Positions 1 through 9,078 of a stretch of DNA of 64,000 nucleotides are shown here, in pieces. Both the position numbers and the translations under genes were made by a program. The notes below the pieces were generated by a model that worked only from the letters and a program-made list of their open reading frames with translations, did not search any database and had not been told where the DNA came from. The stretch spans positions 930,001-994,000 of the forward strand of contig NZ_CAAHFG010000001.1 of assembly GCF_900890425.1 (NCBI RefSeq). The letters run 5' to 3'. The first letter of the stretch is position 1, and each line of letters begins with the position of its first letter. The DNA comes from Pontiella desulfatans. Its GTDB lineage: Bacteria; Verrucomicrobiota; Kiritimatiellia; Kiritimatiellales; Pontiellaceae.

Positions 1-2
1 TT

Positions 3-374
3 GCCTTTTCGAACAGCGTGATCGAGCATGTGGGTAATCTGCATTCCCAATCCCTTTTTGCTAAAGAAATCCGCCGGATTTCCCGGCGCTATATCATGCA
101 GACCCCGAACCGGCGCTTCCCGATCGAGCCCCATTTTTATGTCCCTTTCTTCCCTTATATTCCTTTAGGAATCCGTTCGTGGTTGCACCAGCGATTCAAG
201 CTCGGATGGTTGATGGCCGAATCCGATCCCCTGCAAGCTCGAATTGATTGCGACCAGATTCGTCTACTGACGCGTAGGGAATTGGAATTGTTGTTCGATG
301 ATGCCCAAATTCATGTGGAGTGGATATGCGGTTTTGCAAAATCATACATTCTGGTTGGGGAAACAACGGCATGA
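3..374 (+). CDS. Class I SAM-dependent methyltransferase, C-terminal part (cut by window start)
   Basis: The reading frame is open from base 3 and continues upstream out of the window, so the start is missing. The visible part opens with FSNSVIEHVG, which resembles the post-motif loop of class I SAM methyltransferases ('NSVIEHV' following the acidic SAM-binding strand), and ends after about 120 residues. The gene lies at the head of a run of + strand surface-polysaccharide genes, so a sugar or lipid-carrier methyltransferase is plausible, but the substrate cannot be read. Its stop overlaps an ATG at 371 (ATGA) that opens only a 21-codon frame; the next real gene probably starts at 430. The family call rests on one motif. 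Confidence 0.7.
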   Translation, partial: AFSNSVIEHVGNLHSQSLFAKEIRRISRRYIMQTPNRRFPIEPHFYVPFFPYIPLGIRSWLHQRFKLGWLMAESDPLQARIDCDQIRLLTRRELELLFDDAQIHVEWICGFAKSYILVGETTA

Positions 375-429
375 GTCGATTGCTTAGGAAATCTGAAGCA
401 TATCGGATCGGAAATTGGATGGATTGCAT

Positions 430-1185
430 ATGGTAACGCGAGTTCAGATTGGTACCTCACGATTGGAAAATCTGGAAGCCCAGGCGCTAGACACCTTTCT
501 GGATAAATCATGGATCCATCTTGGAGAACCATGCCAGGGGAGTGGTAGTGATCAGAAGGGCGGTTTGGCTTGGGAAATGGTGGTGGCCAGACTCTATGCT
601 TTAAGCCTCGCAGAGCTTAACGAAATTATTAAACGTCGATTTGCTCGGCGAGGAGCCGAAAGGCGGCCGCATGGTTTTTCGAGGAAAGCGCTTTATGAAA
701 AAACCAATTTTTCAGAATTCTATTTTGAAAAAGGCGGGCGTCTTCCATTTGACGATGAAACGGTGGATTTTATTTTTTCGGAACATTTTTTCGAACATTT
801 GTTCCTGGATGAAGCGGTTGATCTATTTCGGGAATGTCATCGTGTGCTCAAGCCAAATGGGCTCATAAGAACCTGTGTTCCAGATGCCGACTTGAGAACC
901 TACGAACCGGTGGAAAGCGTGGGGTATCCGAATCAGTGCCTGCCCTATTCCCACCCTGACAAGCATAAGAGCCGATGGTCGGTATATTCATTGTGCGAAG
1001 CCCTGGAGCATGCCGGTTTCGCTACTTATCCGCTAAGATATTGCGATCGGCATGGTCAATATATAAAATCCAATCCCGAAGATAACCAGGCGTTCTACAA
1101 GGATTGTCCAGAAGAGGAACTGGCGTTTAGCACAACATATATTCAACGGATCGACTCGCTTATTGTTGATGGAATAAAGTTGTGA
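430..1185 (+). CDS. SAM-dependent methyltransferase-like protein
   Basis: About 251 residues. The segment LPFDDETVDFIFSEHFFEHL followed by ECHRVLKPNGLIRTCVPD is the usual motif IV to post-motif region of type-11 methyltransferases ('D.V...HVLEH', 'REVHRVLKPGG'). The N-terminal glycine-rich SAM loop is not recognisable; IHLGEPCQGSG is the nearest match, so the enzyme may be divergent or its N-terminus damaged. The start at ATG 430 has GGATGG seven bases upstream; a TTG at 415 is an alternative. A short frame from 371 to 436 overlaps the previous stop in the ATGA style, so a frameshift that shortened the gene is possible. The neighbours suggest a role in surface glycan modification. Confidence 0.65.
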   Translation: MVTRVQIGTSRLENLEAQALDTFLDKSWIHLGEPCQGSGSDQKGGLAWEMVVARLYALSLAELNEIIKRRFARRGAERRPHGFSRKALYEKTNFSEFYFEKGGRLPFDDETVDFIFSEHFFEHLFLDEAVDLFRECHRVLKPNGLIRTCVPDADLRTYEPVESVGYPNQCLPYSHPDKHKSRWSVYSLCEALEHAGFATYPLRYCDRHGQYIKSNPEDNQAFYKDCPEEELAFSTTYIQRIDSLIVDGIKL

Positions 1186-1204
1186 TGGGGAAGAGTGTTC
1201 TAGC

Positions 1205-1960
1205 ATGAGTCCTTGTTTTGAAAAGAAGAGCGTTCTGGGGATTGGTGTGTCGGTCGTGGATCAGTTGCAATTGCTTGCAGCCATCGCCGAGCTGGCGAGG
1301 GGCGGCACTCCGGCCTTGGTCAACAACGTCAATGTCCATGCCTGCAACCTGGCCTATGAACACCCGGAATTCCGCGATGTGCTGAACCATTCCGAGATTG
1401 TTTTTTGCGATGGATTCGGGGTCAAACTGGCCGGGGTGCTGACGGGCAACCGGCTTGGGCCGCGGATGACGCCGCCGGATTGGATCGACGACCTGTTTTC
1501 GATGTGCGAAAGGGATGGTTTTTCCGTTTATTTCATCGGCGATGAAGACGAAGTGGTTGGAGCGTTCGTGAAGACGGTTGTGGCACGGCATCCTCAACTG
1601 AAGGTGGCGGGATGGCGAAATGGTTTTTTTGATTTAGAGGACAAGGGCGTCGTGGCCGAGGTTTCGGATGCCAACGCGGATATCATTATCACCGGCATGG
1701 GCATGCCGCGGCAGGAGCTTTGGGCATGGCAGGCCAAGGATCATGTTGACAAGGGGGTGTTCATTGCGACCGGTGCCTTGTTCCGCTGGTACACGGGCAT
1801 GGAACGCCGCGCCCCCAGATGGATTACGGACTGTGGGCTGGAATGGCTGGCCCGGTTGGTTGCGCAACCCCGCCGGCATTTCCGGCGCTATGTGGTCGGC
1901 ATCCCCCTGTTTTATTGGCGGGTGTTGACCAGTCGTGGCAAGGTCAAGCCTAGTGAATGA
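1205..1960 (+). CDS. WecG/TagA/CpsF family glycosyltransferase
   Basis: 251 residues, the usual length for GT26 enzymes. The family pattern is clear: TPALVNNVNVHACNLA near the N-terminus (substrate loop with an Asn-Val-Asn core), FCDGFGVKL containing the conserved Asp, then PPDWIDDLF, and late in the chain ITGMGMPRQELWAW, which is the family 'vGlG.PkQE.w' motif, followed by GALFRWYTGMERRAP and the C-terminal RLVAQPRRHFRRY. Such enzymes add the second sugar (for example ManNAc or ManNAcA) to a GlcNAc-pyrophosphoryl polyprenol at the inner membrane. It sits in a + strand polysaccharide cluster. The exact donor sugar is unknown. The ATG start has GGGGAAGAG upstream. Confidence 0.9.
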   Translation: MSPCFEKKSVLGIGVSVVDQLQLLAAIAELARGGTPALVNNVNVHACNLAYEHPEFRDVLNHSEIVFCDGFGVKLAGVLTGNRLGPRMTPPDWIDDLFSMCERDGFSVYFIGDEDEVVGAFVKTVVARHPQLKVAGWRNGFFDLEDKGVVAEVSDANADIIITGMGMPRQELWAWQAKDHVDKGVFIATGALFRWYTGMERRAPRWITDCGLEWLARLVAQPRRHFRRYVVGIPLFYWRVLTSRGKVKPSE

Positions 1961-2026
1961 TGGGTTGCTCAAACCGAAGGTTCGTGTAAAGGTTCCAGTC
2001 CATTTGAATGGCTGGTTTTTTTGTAT

Positions 2027-3559
2027 ATGCGTTTGTATAGGCTTTTATTGATTCTGCTCATTTTGGCGGTTGCTGTTGGTGGCATGGCCACGTTTGCATG
2101 GTGGCGGTCGGATGGCGTCGGCGCCGACCTGCCTTTCGTGCGGTGGTTCGGCACGGTTTTGGTTTCCTCTTGTCTGACCTTCGCGAACATCCTGGTTCGT
2201 TGGGTGAAGTGGCGCTTTCTTTGCCGGCGGAATGGAATACGCATGCCCGCCAGAAAAGGGCTGGGGGTTTATCTGGCCACGTTGCCAGCCATCCTGACCC
2301 CGTTCTATATCGGGGAGCTGATGCGGATTCCGATGCTGGGGCTTCCTGTCCGTCCGACCTTCCATCGCCTGGTTCGTATTTTTCTGCTGGAGCGCGGTGC
2401 GGACGCCCTTGCTTTGGTCTGCCTTCTTTCCCTCGGCAACCTACCGGTGTTGGCGGCATTGGCCATCGTGTGTATTGCCGTGCCGTTTTTCCTTCGGGGA
2501 GGGCGCCGGGCTGGCTGGAGCGTTGCCGTGCTGCTGTCCATCCTTGCCTGGAGCCTCCCGGTTGTTTCGCTGGCCGTGTTCGATGCCATGGTTGACGGAG
2601 GAATTGGCATCCGTGATATGGCGCAACTTTTTAGCCGAAGCACGTTGCTGGGTGGTTTGACCGGGCTTCCGATGGGGGCCGGGGTGACGGGGTCGTCCCT
2701 GCTCGGTGGATTCTTGGACGCTGGAATTGCGCGACCGGATGCGGTATGGATGACCACCGGGTTCCGGATGGCCACGACATGGTTTGCCTTGGCGGTCGGA
2801 TTGGCGGCCTTGATTGTGCTGGTGGCCCGGTTGCGTTCTGCGACTCGATCCGGAAACCATTTCGATGCGATTGCCGATCAATATGTGGACGAAATCCCAG
2901 GGCATATCCGCGATCATTTGCTGCACCGAAAAATCGATGCCATTCTCGACGGCATGGGCGGCGTCGGGGGCAAGGACGGGCTTGACGTGGGGTGCGGACA
3001 AGGAGCCTATGCGTTGCAATTTGCGGAAAAGGGCGCACGAATGGTGGGCGTTGACCTGTCAAGGAACCAGTTGGAGTGGGCTCGGAAAAATGCCGGTGCT
3101 GCGGAACTGAAGGCCGGGTGGGAGCAGGCTTCGGCAGACAAGCTCCCATTCCCCGATGCCCGGTTCGATTTTGTCTATTGCGTGAACATGCTCCACCATA
3201 TGGAAAGCGAAGAGGCGCAGCTGCAAGCTCTTCGGGAGATGGGGCGGGTGCTCCGTTCCGGAGGTAGAATCTTTGTGCATGAGATGAACCCGTTCAATCC
3301 GCTTTTCCGCTTCTACATGGGATACCTGTTCCCGGTGCTGAACGCCATCGATGAGGGGACGGAGTGGTGGATCGACCCCGGTCGGCTTCCCGGGATCGAT
3401 GGCGGTAAATGGAAACAGGAGAAGCACTATTTCACTTTTGTTCCCGACTTTGTTCCGATGGGGTTGTGGAAGTTGCTTCGCCCGTTGGAGGCTTGGCTGG
3501 AACGTTCGCGCTGGAACGCCTATAGTGCCCACTACATGGCGGTTTGGGAGAAGGCATGA
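2027..3559 (+). CDS. Flippase-like membrane domain fused to a SAM methyltransferase
   Basis: 510 residues in two parts. Residues 1-270 are hydrophobic with about six to seven membrane segments and the features of the lysylphosphatidylglycerol-synthase TM / flippase-like family (LVRWVKWRFLCRRNGI near the second segment, ILTPFYIGELMRIPM, LLERGADALAL, GLPMGAGVTGSS). Residues 278-510 form a class I methyltransferase: HFDAIADQYVDEI, then LDVGCGQG (319-326), MVGVDLSRNQL, LPFPDARFDFVYCVNMLHH and REMGRVLRSGGRIFVHE. ATG 2027 is preferred over TTG 2021. The next gene overlaps by four bases (ATGA), so the two are translationally coupled. I infer modification of a membrane-linked glycan or lipid intermediate; the two domains are clear, the joint function is not. 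Confidence 0.8.
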   Translation: MRLYRLLLILLILAVAVGGMATFAWWRSDGVGADLPFVRWFGTVLVSSCLTFANILVRWVKWRFLCRRNGIRMPARKGLGVYLATLPAILTPFYIGELMRIPMLGLPVRPTFHRLVRIFLLERGADALALVCLLSLGNLPVLAALAIVCIAVPFFLRGGRRAGWSVAVLLSILAWSLPVVSLAVFDAMVDGGIGIRDMAQLFSRSTLLGGLTGLPMGAGVTGSSLLGGFLDAGIARPDAVWMTTGFRMATTWFALAVGLAALIVLVARLRSATRSGNHFDAIADQYVDEIPGHIRDHLLHRKIDAILDGMGGVGGKDGLDVGCGQGAYALQFAEKGARMVGVDLSRNQLEWARKNAGAAELKAGWEQASADKLPFPDARFDFVYCVNMLHHMESEEAQLQALREMGRVLRSGGRIFVHEMNPFNPLFRFYMGYLFPVLNAIDEGTEWWIDPGRLPGIDGGKWKQEKHYFTFVPDFVPMGLWKLLRPLEAWLERSRWNAYSAHYMAVWEKA

Positions 3560-5118
3560 GTCGAAATATCCTACAGGGCAAGGAGGGGCGGCATTGGTTT
3601 CGTGCCGTGGGGATGGTTGGTCTCCTGGCTCTTTTTTATTTCGCATCCGGTCCCGTCAACCGAACGGAGGCTGAAGATGCCTACGAGTATGCCTGGCGCC
3701 TGGAAAATGAATCGGGCATGGCCTTGCTGGATGCCCATCACCTGCTCTTCCTGCCGCTGGCGAAGGTTGTTTCCACAGTCGTGCCGCATGCGCGTGCGTT
3801 GGGCGTGCTCGGCTTCATCGGCTCCGTGGCCACCGCCCTTATGCTCTATTGTTTCTATCGGGTGCTTCATAGCCAACTGGGGGTTCGCCCAAGGGATGCT
3901 CTCGTTGCCTCCCTGGTTCCCGGGGTGAGCTACGGCGTTTGGCGCTACGCGGCAGAGGCCGAAATCTATGCACTCAGCGGCATGTTCGCGGTTTGGTTGC
4001 TTGCGGTTGCCATAAAGAGCGATGGTCGGATCGGGAGTCCTGTGGTCTCGGCCATCATTGCCGCAATGGGCTCCTGTATCCATATCATGAATGTCCTTCC
4101 GGCTTTTGCGGTGGGGGTGGTGTGCCTTTGCCGTAAGCAGTGGCGGGGGGCGGTGGTCTACGGGATGGCATACGTTATCGTGTTGCTTGCGGTTGTTGGC
4201 GTCCTCGTGGCGTTGGGCTGGGATGCGGAGGGGATGCACGACGTTTCGCAATTTGCCTATGAGGGTAGCCTGTTCTCTCCCAGGAGCTATCCCCGGGCGG
4301 TGGTGGGTATTGGAAGCGGGGTGCTCTCCTCCCAGTTTGTCTTTGCCTGGGAAACCGTTGGGCATTGGATTGCCCAGGCGTTTCCCGGCATGGGGATTGC
4401 CGAGGAAATGTTTTTCGGAAAAGTGCTGGGGATGCGCCTCGCGGTAATAGGGACGGCAACGCTGGTTGCCTGTTTCGTTTCGGCAATAGGGTTGGCGTTT
4501 AAATCCATCAAGGGCTGGCGCTTGCCGGAAAAGCACGGTTCGTCGGCAACCTTGGCGGCGGTGGCAGGGCTTTGGCTGTTGCTGTATGCGCTCATCGTTT
4601 TCCGCTACGATCCCGCTGCGCCTGAGTTCTGGATCCAGGCCATTCCCGCAATCTTCCTGTTTATTTTTTCCCTGCAGTCCATGGGCGGGCGGTTCCCCCA
4701 CCTGCGCGCGGCCTTTGTGCTATTCCTCGTCTGCATGCTGCTGCACAATGGGCTGGTTGGCATGTTGCCGTTGAAAAGGGCCGATGCCGACTACAATGCC
4801 GTTAAGGCGAGTCCGCTGTTGGCTCGGGTGGAAGCGGACGATCTTGTGCTTTCCAGCGGCAGTTGGATCTTTTACCAGTATCTTCGCTACCACTGCCCGT
4901 GCGACGTCGTCTACCTCTTCGCGGTGGATGCTTCCGCCGACCTGGAATGCCGGATAGCCGGTGTGCAGGGGCAGGTATATGGATTCGATGATTTAGGCAA
5001 TCCGCCCTCCAGCCTAATGCTCCGCTATCCCGAACAGGGGAACTGGGCAAGGAAGATGGGGCTTGAATTGAGAGACAACTCCTCTATCACTATTGTTCAA
5101 CGCATGGAACTGGATTGA
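3556..5118 (+). CDS. Multi-pass membrane protein, GT-C glycosyltransferase-like
   Basis: 520 residues from the ATG that overlaps the previous stop (ATGA). The chain has about ten hydrophobic segments. After the first of them comes NRTEAEDAYEYAWRLE, an acidic periplasmic loop of the kind that carries the catalytic Asp/Glu in GT-C enzymes such as PMT/DUF2723/ArnT-like proteins. The next loop, GVWRYAAEAEIYALSGMF, resembles the 'w..a..aEvY.l..l' segment of DUF2723 proteins. The C-terminal 100 residues look soluble (VEADDLVLSSGSWIFYQYLRY). It probably transfers a sugar from a polyprenyl donor on the outer face of the membrane. The family call is by pattern only. Confidence 0.6.
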   Translation: MSRNILQGKEGRHWFRAVGMVGLLALFYFASGPVNRTEAEDAYEYAWRLENESGMALLDAHHLLFLPLAKVVSTVVPHARALGVLGFIGSVATALMLYCFYRVLHSQLGVRPRDALVASLVPGVSYGVWRYAAEAEIYALSGMFAVWLLAVAIKSDGRIGSPVVSAIIAAMGSCIHIMNVLPAFAVGVVCLCRKQWRGAVVYGMAYVIVLLAVVGVLVALGWDAEGMHDVSQFAYEGSLFSPRSYPRAVVGIGSGVLSSQFVFAWETVGHWIAQAFPGMGIAEEMFFGKVLGMRLAVIGTATLVACFVSAIGLAFKSIKGWRLPEKHGSSATLAAVAGLWLLLYALIVFRYDPAAPEFWIQAIPAIFLFIFSLQSMGGRFPHLRAAFVLFLVCMLLHNGLVGMLPLKRADADYNAVKASPLLARVEADDLVLSSGSWIFYQYLRYHCPCDVVYLFAVDASADLECRIAGVQGQVYGFDDLGNPPSSLMLRYPEQGNWARKMGLELRDNSSITIVQRMELD

Positions 5119-5124
5119 AGCGAT

Positions 5125-7131
5125 ATGGCTGAAAACGACAAAGAATTGGAGTGGAAACCCAACGGCCAGCTGCTGGCGCAATGGCTGGTGGCAATTCCGC
5201 TTGTCGCCGCATTCTTCTATGGGGTGGTGGGGGAGGATAAGTTCCTGCTGCTGTCACCCTTGATGATTGCCGGGTATGTCTTGCTATCCGGCTGGTTGGT
5301 GTCGGTTGCTTTTTCAAAATGGAAAACCGCGGTTGCTCCACCATCGTTTTACCTCTGGCTGCTGTTTGTGGCCTTCGGTGTGGCCCTGGTGTTTAGTTGT
5401 CCCATTACCTATGAAGCCAAGCTGCGCATGTTGGTGGTTGGACTATGCATGGGCGTTTTTTATCTTTGCAGCAATTCCCTCGTTCTGTTCCGAGATAGCC
5501 GGACGGTGCTGGGCTGGTTGCTCGTCTTTACCTTGCTGGGGTGCTTCTATGGGCTGGTCAACTTTTTCAAGCAACCGGACATGGTGCTCTGGACCGAACG
5601 GTATTACGACTACACGGGGCGATTGGCCTCCACCTACATTTGCCCAAACCATTTTGCGCACCTGTTGCAGATGCTCCTGCCGTTCTGTTTTGTCCTGCTG
5701 TTCATTCCCCAGGCCGGACTGTTCCTGCGCATCCTTTCCGGCTACTGCATACTCGTTTTCGTTCCTACGATCACGCTGACCGAGTCGCGCGCCGGTATGC
5801 TCGGTTCCATTGCCGCCATCGGTGTCACGACCCTGTTGGTGGCATTGCGGAAAAACAAAAAACTGTTTTGGGCCCTGGTTGTCGTGGTTCCGCTTTCTGC
5901 AATCATTCTGCTAGTCGCGGCATGGAACTCTTCGGAAATGTTCAAACGGCGCATGGCACCCGTTGTCGATTTCCTGGTCGAGGCCAAAACCGAGGGGTTC
6001 GCGAATACGACGACCACGGATTTCCGCCCGCTCACGTGGCTGGACTCCATGGACATGGTGGCCGCCAAGCCGGTCGCCGGTTTCGGCCCGGGCAGCTACC
6101 GCTATGCCTTTCCCGAATTCCGCAAGCGGTGCGAAGCTGTGCGTATGGTAACGGGCCATCCGCACAATGAATATCTTGAACTGGCTGTCGAATATGGATG
6201 GGTTGGGTTCGGGCTGTTTGCCGTGGCCTGGTGCTGGGGATTGATTCGTATCCTGGTCTTTTCGCTCAAGACGCAGAACGAGCACCATGCCTTCATGGCG
6301 ATGGCGTTCCTGGGAACCGCAGCGGGGACGATGCTGCACTCTTTCTTCGATTTCCAGATGCATGTGTTCCAGAATGCCCTGGTGTTCAGCTTGCTTGCCG
6401 GTATTGCCGTCGGGCCGATGTGCGGACGGCGGCAGGAGCAACTGGCCGCAAAGCCATCCATGGTTCGGCGGGTGGGGGCTGTTGCCCTTATGCTGGTCGC
6501 GATCACCGGCCTTGCAATTTCAGTTAAAACCCATGCATCGGCTTTCACGCGAGCGCTGGCCGACCGGGTGGCCGCGGCCGGCCGGGTGGAATCCGCCAAG
6601 TCGCTCTACGGAAATGCCATCAGGATGGATGCCATGAACTGGCGGGCGTACAAGAATCTGGGCAACCTGCATGCAAAGGATCGGCGCCTGATACTGGAGC
6701 GCGAGGTGAAGGTGGAGGTGGCCAAGGTGGAGCACGAGGTGCTGGCCGAGGGATACCTCCACAATCCCATGGATGCCGAGCTGGCGATGTTGCTGGGGCT
6801 GGTCACCTTGTTTCTTGGAGACCGGGAGCAGGGCCTGGAGCTGCTGAGGCAGGCGACGGTGCTACGACCTTTCAACGACAATGTCTGGTGGCGATATGGC
6901 GTCGAGCTGCGCAAGGCGGGCCAATATGAAAAAGCGCTCGGGATCTTCCAGACCGCCGCAACCATCAGGAACACCCAATCCATCCGAAAGAACATCCAGT
7001 GGCTGGAAAAGCAACTCAACCCGGTTGTTGAGGCGAAGGCCCCCGCCTCGGCGGATCCTTCGATGGATGTTAGGCCGGATCGGAAACGCGTTTCCTTGGA
7101 CGAGCTGCACGACCTGCTGGATTCGCTCTAG
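5125..7131 (+). CDS. O-antigen ligase family protein with C-terminal TPR-like region
   Basis: 668 residues. Residues 15-450 contain about twelve membrane segments with the Wzy_C/O-antigen ligase features: a large loop with DYTGRLASTYICPNHFAHLLQ, the LTESRAGMLGS segment, then a periplasmic loop with GFGPGSYRYAFPEF and GHPHNEYLELAVEYGWVG, where the His and the 'HNeyLe' motif are typical of WaaL/Wzy enzymes. After residue 470 the chain turns hydrophilic and looks like TPR helices (AKSLYGNAIRMDAMNWRAYK; ELRKAGQYEKALGIFQTAAT). It would polymerise or ligate the glycan built by upstream genes on the periplasmic face. It begins six bases after the previous gene and overlaps the convergent gene at 7128 by four bases. 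Confidence 0.85.
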   Translation: MAENDKELEWKPNGQLLAQWLVAIPLVAAFFYGVVGEDKFLLLSPLMIAGYVLLSGWLVSVAFSKWKTAVAPPSFYLWLLFVAFGVALVFSCPITYEAKLRMLVVGLCMGVFYLCSNSLVLFRDSRTVLGWLLVFTLLGCFYGLVNFFKQPDMVLWTERYYDYTGRLASTYICPNHFAHLLQMLLPFCFVLLFIPQAGLFLRILSGYCILVFVPTITLTESRAGMLGSIAAIGVTTLLVALRKNKKLFWALVVVVPLSAIILLVAAWNSSEMFKRRMAPVVDFLVEAKTEGFANTTTTDFRPLTWLDSMDMVAAKPVAGFGPGSYRYAFPEFRKRCEAVRMVTGHPHNEYLELAVEYGWVGFGLFAVAWCWGLIRILVFSLKTQNEHHAFMAMAFLGTAAGTMLHSFFDFQMHVFQNALVFSLLAGIAVGPMCGRRQEQLAAKPSMVRRVGAVALMLVAITGLAISVKTHASAFTRALADRVAAAGRVESAKSLYGNAIRMDAMNWRAYKNLGNLHAKDRRLILEREVKVEVAKVEHEVLAEGYLHNPMDAELAMLLGLVTLFLGDREQGLELLRQATVLRPFNDNVWWRYGVELRKAGQYEKALGIFQTAATIRNTQSIRKNIQWLEKQLNPVVEAKAPASADPSMDVRPDRKRVSLDELHDLLDSL

Positions 7132-9050
7132 CTTTTGGGGTAGTCGATGATGGTTTGGCGGTAGGCTTCGGGCATGCCGATGTCGAACCGCCGCCCTTTG
7201 ACGGGGCAGCCCACAAAACCCTCCTCCTGCCGAAGCTTGTCGAGGCACGACGTGAGCTGGAACTCGCCCTTTTCGCGCATGTTCCGGCTAATGTTTTCTT
7301 CCAGCAGCTGGAAGATGCGCGGGGTGAGGATATACTGTCCGAAAATGGTCAGGAAGTGCCCCTCCTTCACGTTCTGTGTCGCGAGATGCTCCCGCGCATA
7401 TTGCACGGGCGGTTTTTCCGCGAATTCGGTGATCGAGAGCATCTGCCCCCCTTCTTCCCAAACCCCTGTGGCGCAGCCGAAATGCTTCACGTCTTCTTCC
7501 GGGGTTTCCTGCAAGCCCACCACGCTGCGGCCGGTGCGTTCATAGAGGTCGATCAGCTGGTCGATGCAGGACGTGTCGGTGTCGGAGGCAAACAGGTGGT
7601 CGCCCAGCATCAGGATGAAGGGCTCGTGGCCAACCCATTCCTTCGCGCAATGCACCGCATGGCCAAAGCCTTCCTGCGACTCCTGCACCAGCAGCGTCAC
7701 CTTGTTGCCGATATCCATGATGTGCTGCATGTAGTGCTGGTCTTCCTTCGAGAGCTTGTTGGCATGTTCGACCGGCAGGCGCTGGTGGAAGAAATCCTCG
7801 AACAGTTCGCGGTCGGCTTCCTGGATGATGATGCCGACTTCCTCGATCCCGGTGCTCAATACTTGCTCGACAATGGCCATGATGACCGGCTTGGTGCGCC
7901 CGTCGCGGTCGATGATCGGGAACATTTCCTTTTTCAGCGTCTTGGTTGCCGGGAATAGCTGGTTGCCGAAGCCGGCGGCGGGGATGACGGCTTTCCGCAG
8001 CGGATTGAGCGATTCAATGTCGAGTTTCATGCACGGCATCTTCAGGTCGCGCTCGATGATTTCGATGACCTTCTGCTGCGCCTCCTTGTCCTTCACGAGA
8101 AACTGCGCGGTGCCGTCGCCTTGCGAGCCAACGCCCTTTCCGCCCAGGATCAGCGGTTGGATCGGCTCGTAGGCCAGCAACCGGTGCAGCACGGGGGAGG
8201 TGAGTTGCGAGGGGCAGGCCGGTTGCAGGTGTTCGTCGAACTTGGCCTGGGCCTCGTTCATGAGTTGGCCCAGGGCGACGGCATCGCCATCGCGGATCGT
8301 TTCTGCGGCGCGCCGGTTGATGTCCCGGTTGATCGGCCCCAGGTAGTCCTGCACCTTGTTTTGGATGTCGTCTTCGGCGAAGGGATAGCAGCGGTTCAGT
8401 TTGGAGAGGATTTCAACCGTGTCCTTGTGGGCCTTGAGGTCGACGATGACATAGTGAAGCGTTTCGGGAACATTGAGTTCCTCCACATCCAGCCGGTCCC
8501 CGTCGAACGTCATCTTGACCGGTCGGTTGCCATAGGCGCATCCTTGGTCGAGCCGTCCGCAGCGGGAGGGGGTTGTGATCTCGCCGAGGTAGGCATATTC
8601 CATTTCCCCCCGCACGGTCATCTTCAGGTCGTAGATGCGGTTGAACGCGCGGGCCACCAGCACGCAGATGGCGGCGGAGGATGACAAACCCTTTTGCACC
8701 GGCAGGTCGGTCAGGTAGTTGTCGATCTCCAGGCCGCGCACGCGGTAGTGCGTCACGATCTGGTAGGCCACGCCGGCCGCATAGCTCATGAAGCCGCCCT
8801 TCATGGCTTCCTCCAGCAAGGCCTCGCGATCCATCGGCAACTCAAAGGGGCCCTTGCGGCGGCCATCCTCGAACGAGGCCTTGATGATCAGCTTGTCGGG
8901 GTGGGGCTTGACCTCGGCGTAGAGGCCCTGGTTGGTTCCGACGATCAGGGCATAGCCTTTCTCGATATCGGCGTTGATGCGGCGGTAGCCGCCGGCCCAA
9001 TCCGAGTGCTCGCCAAACAGGCAGATTCTTCCTGGCACGAAAATCTTCAT
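7128..9050 (-). CDS. Bifunctional GHMP sugar kinase / sugar-nucleotidyltransferase fusion
   Basis: 640 residues. Residues 1-345 are a GHMP kinase: PGRICLFGEHSDWAGG (6-21), like the galactokinase substrate loop, GLSSSAA (121-127) as phosphate loop, GRLDQG (165-170) with the Asp-Gln of galactokinase-type enzymes, and GGKGVGSQGDG (303-313) as motif 3. Residues 352-640 are a GalU-like nucleotidyltransferase: KAVIPAAGFGNQLFPATK then KKEMFPI, FILMLGDHLF and FAEKP. In GalU the loop reads GxGTR; here it is GFGNQ (359-364), so the usual Thr-Arg pair is replaced. A sugar could be phosphorylated at C1 and activated in one protein, as in the plant fucokinase/GDP-fucose pyrophosphorylase, though with reversed domain order. 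Substrate and activity of the second domain are open. Confidence 0.85.
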   Translation of the reverse strand: MKIFVPGRICLFGEHSDWAGGYRRINADIEKGYALIVGTNQGLYAEVKPHPDKLIIKASFEDGRRKGPFELPMDREALLEEAMKGGFMSYAAGVAYQIVTHYRVRGLEIDNYLTDLPVQKGLSSSAAICVLVARAFNRIYDLKMTVRGEMEYAYLGEITTPSRCGRLDQGCAYGNRPVKMTFDGDRLDVEELNVPETLHYVIVDLKAHKDTVEILSKLNRCYPFAEDDIQNKVQDYLGPINRDINRRAAETIRDGDAVALGQLMNEAQAKFDEHLQPACPSQLTSPVLHRLLAYEPIQPLILGGKGVGSQGDGTAQFLVKDKEAQQKVIEIIERDLKMPCMKLDIESLNPLRKAVIPAAGFGNQLFPATKTLKKEMFPIIDRDGRTKPVIMAIVEQVLSTGIEEVGIIIQEADRELFEDFFHQRLPVEHANKLSKEDQHYMQHIMDIGNKVTLLVQESQEGFGHAVHCAKEWVGHEPFILMLGDHLFASDTDTSCIDQLIDLYERTGRSVVGLQETPEEDVKHFGCATGVWEEGGQMLSITEFAEKPPVQYAREHLATQNVKEGHFLTIFGQYILTPRIFQLLEENISRNMREKGEFQLTSCLDKLRQEEGFVGCPVKGRRFDIGMPEAYRQTIIDYPKS

Positions 9051-9078
9051 CTTTATCCCCTAATTGTTATCCCAATAT

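Noticed and set aside
3571-4701. A 376-codon open frame on the - strand
   Set aside because: Shadow of the GT-C-like membrane gene; composition is typical of antisense frames.
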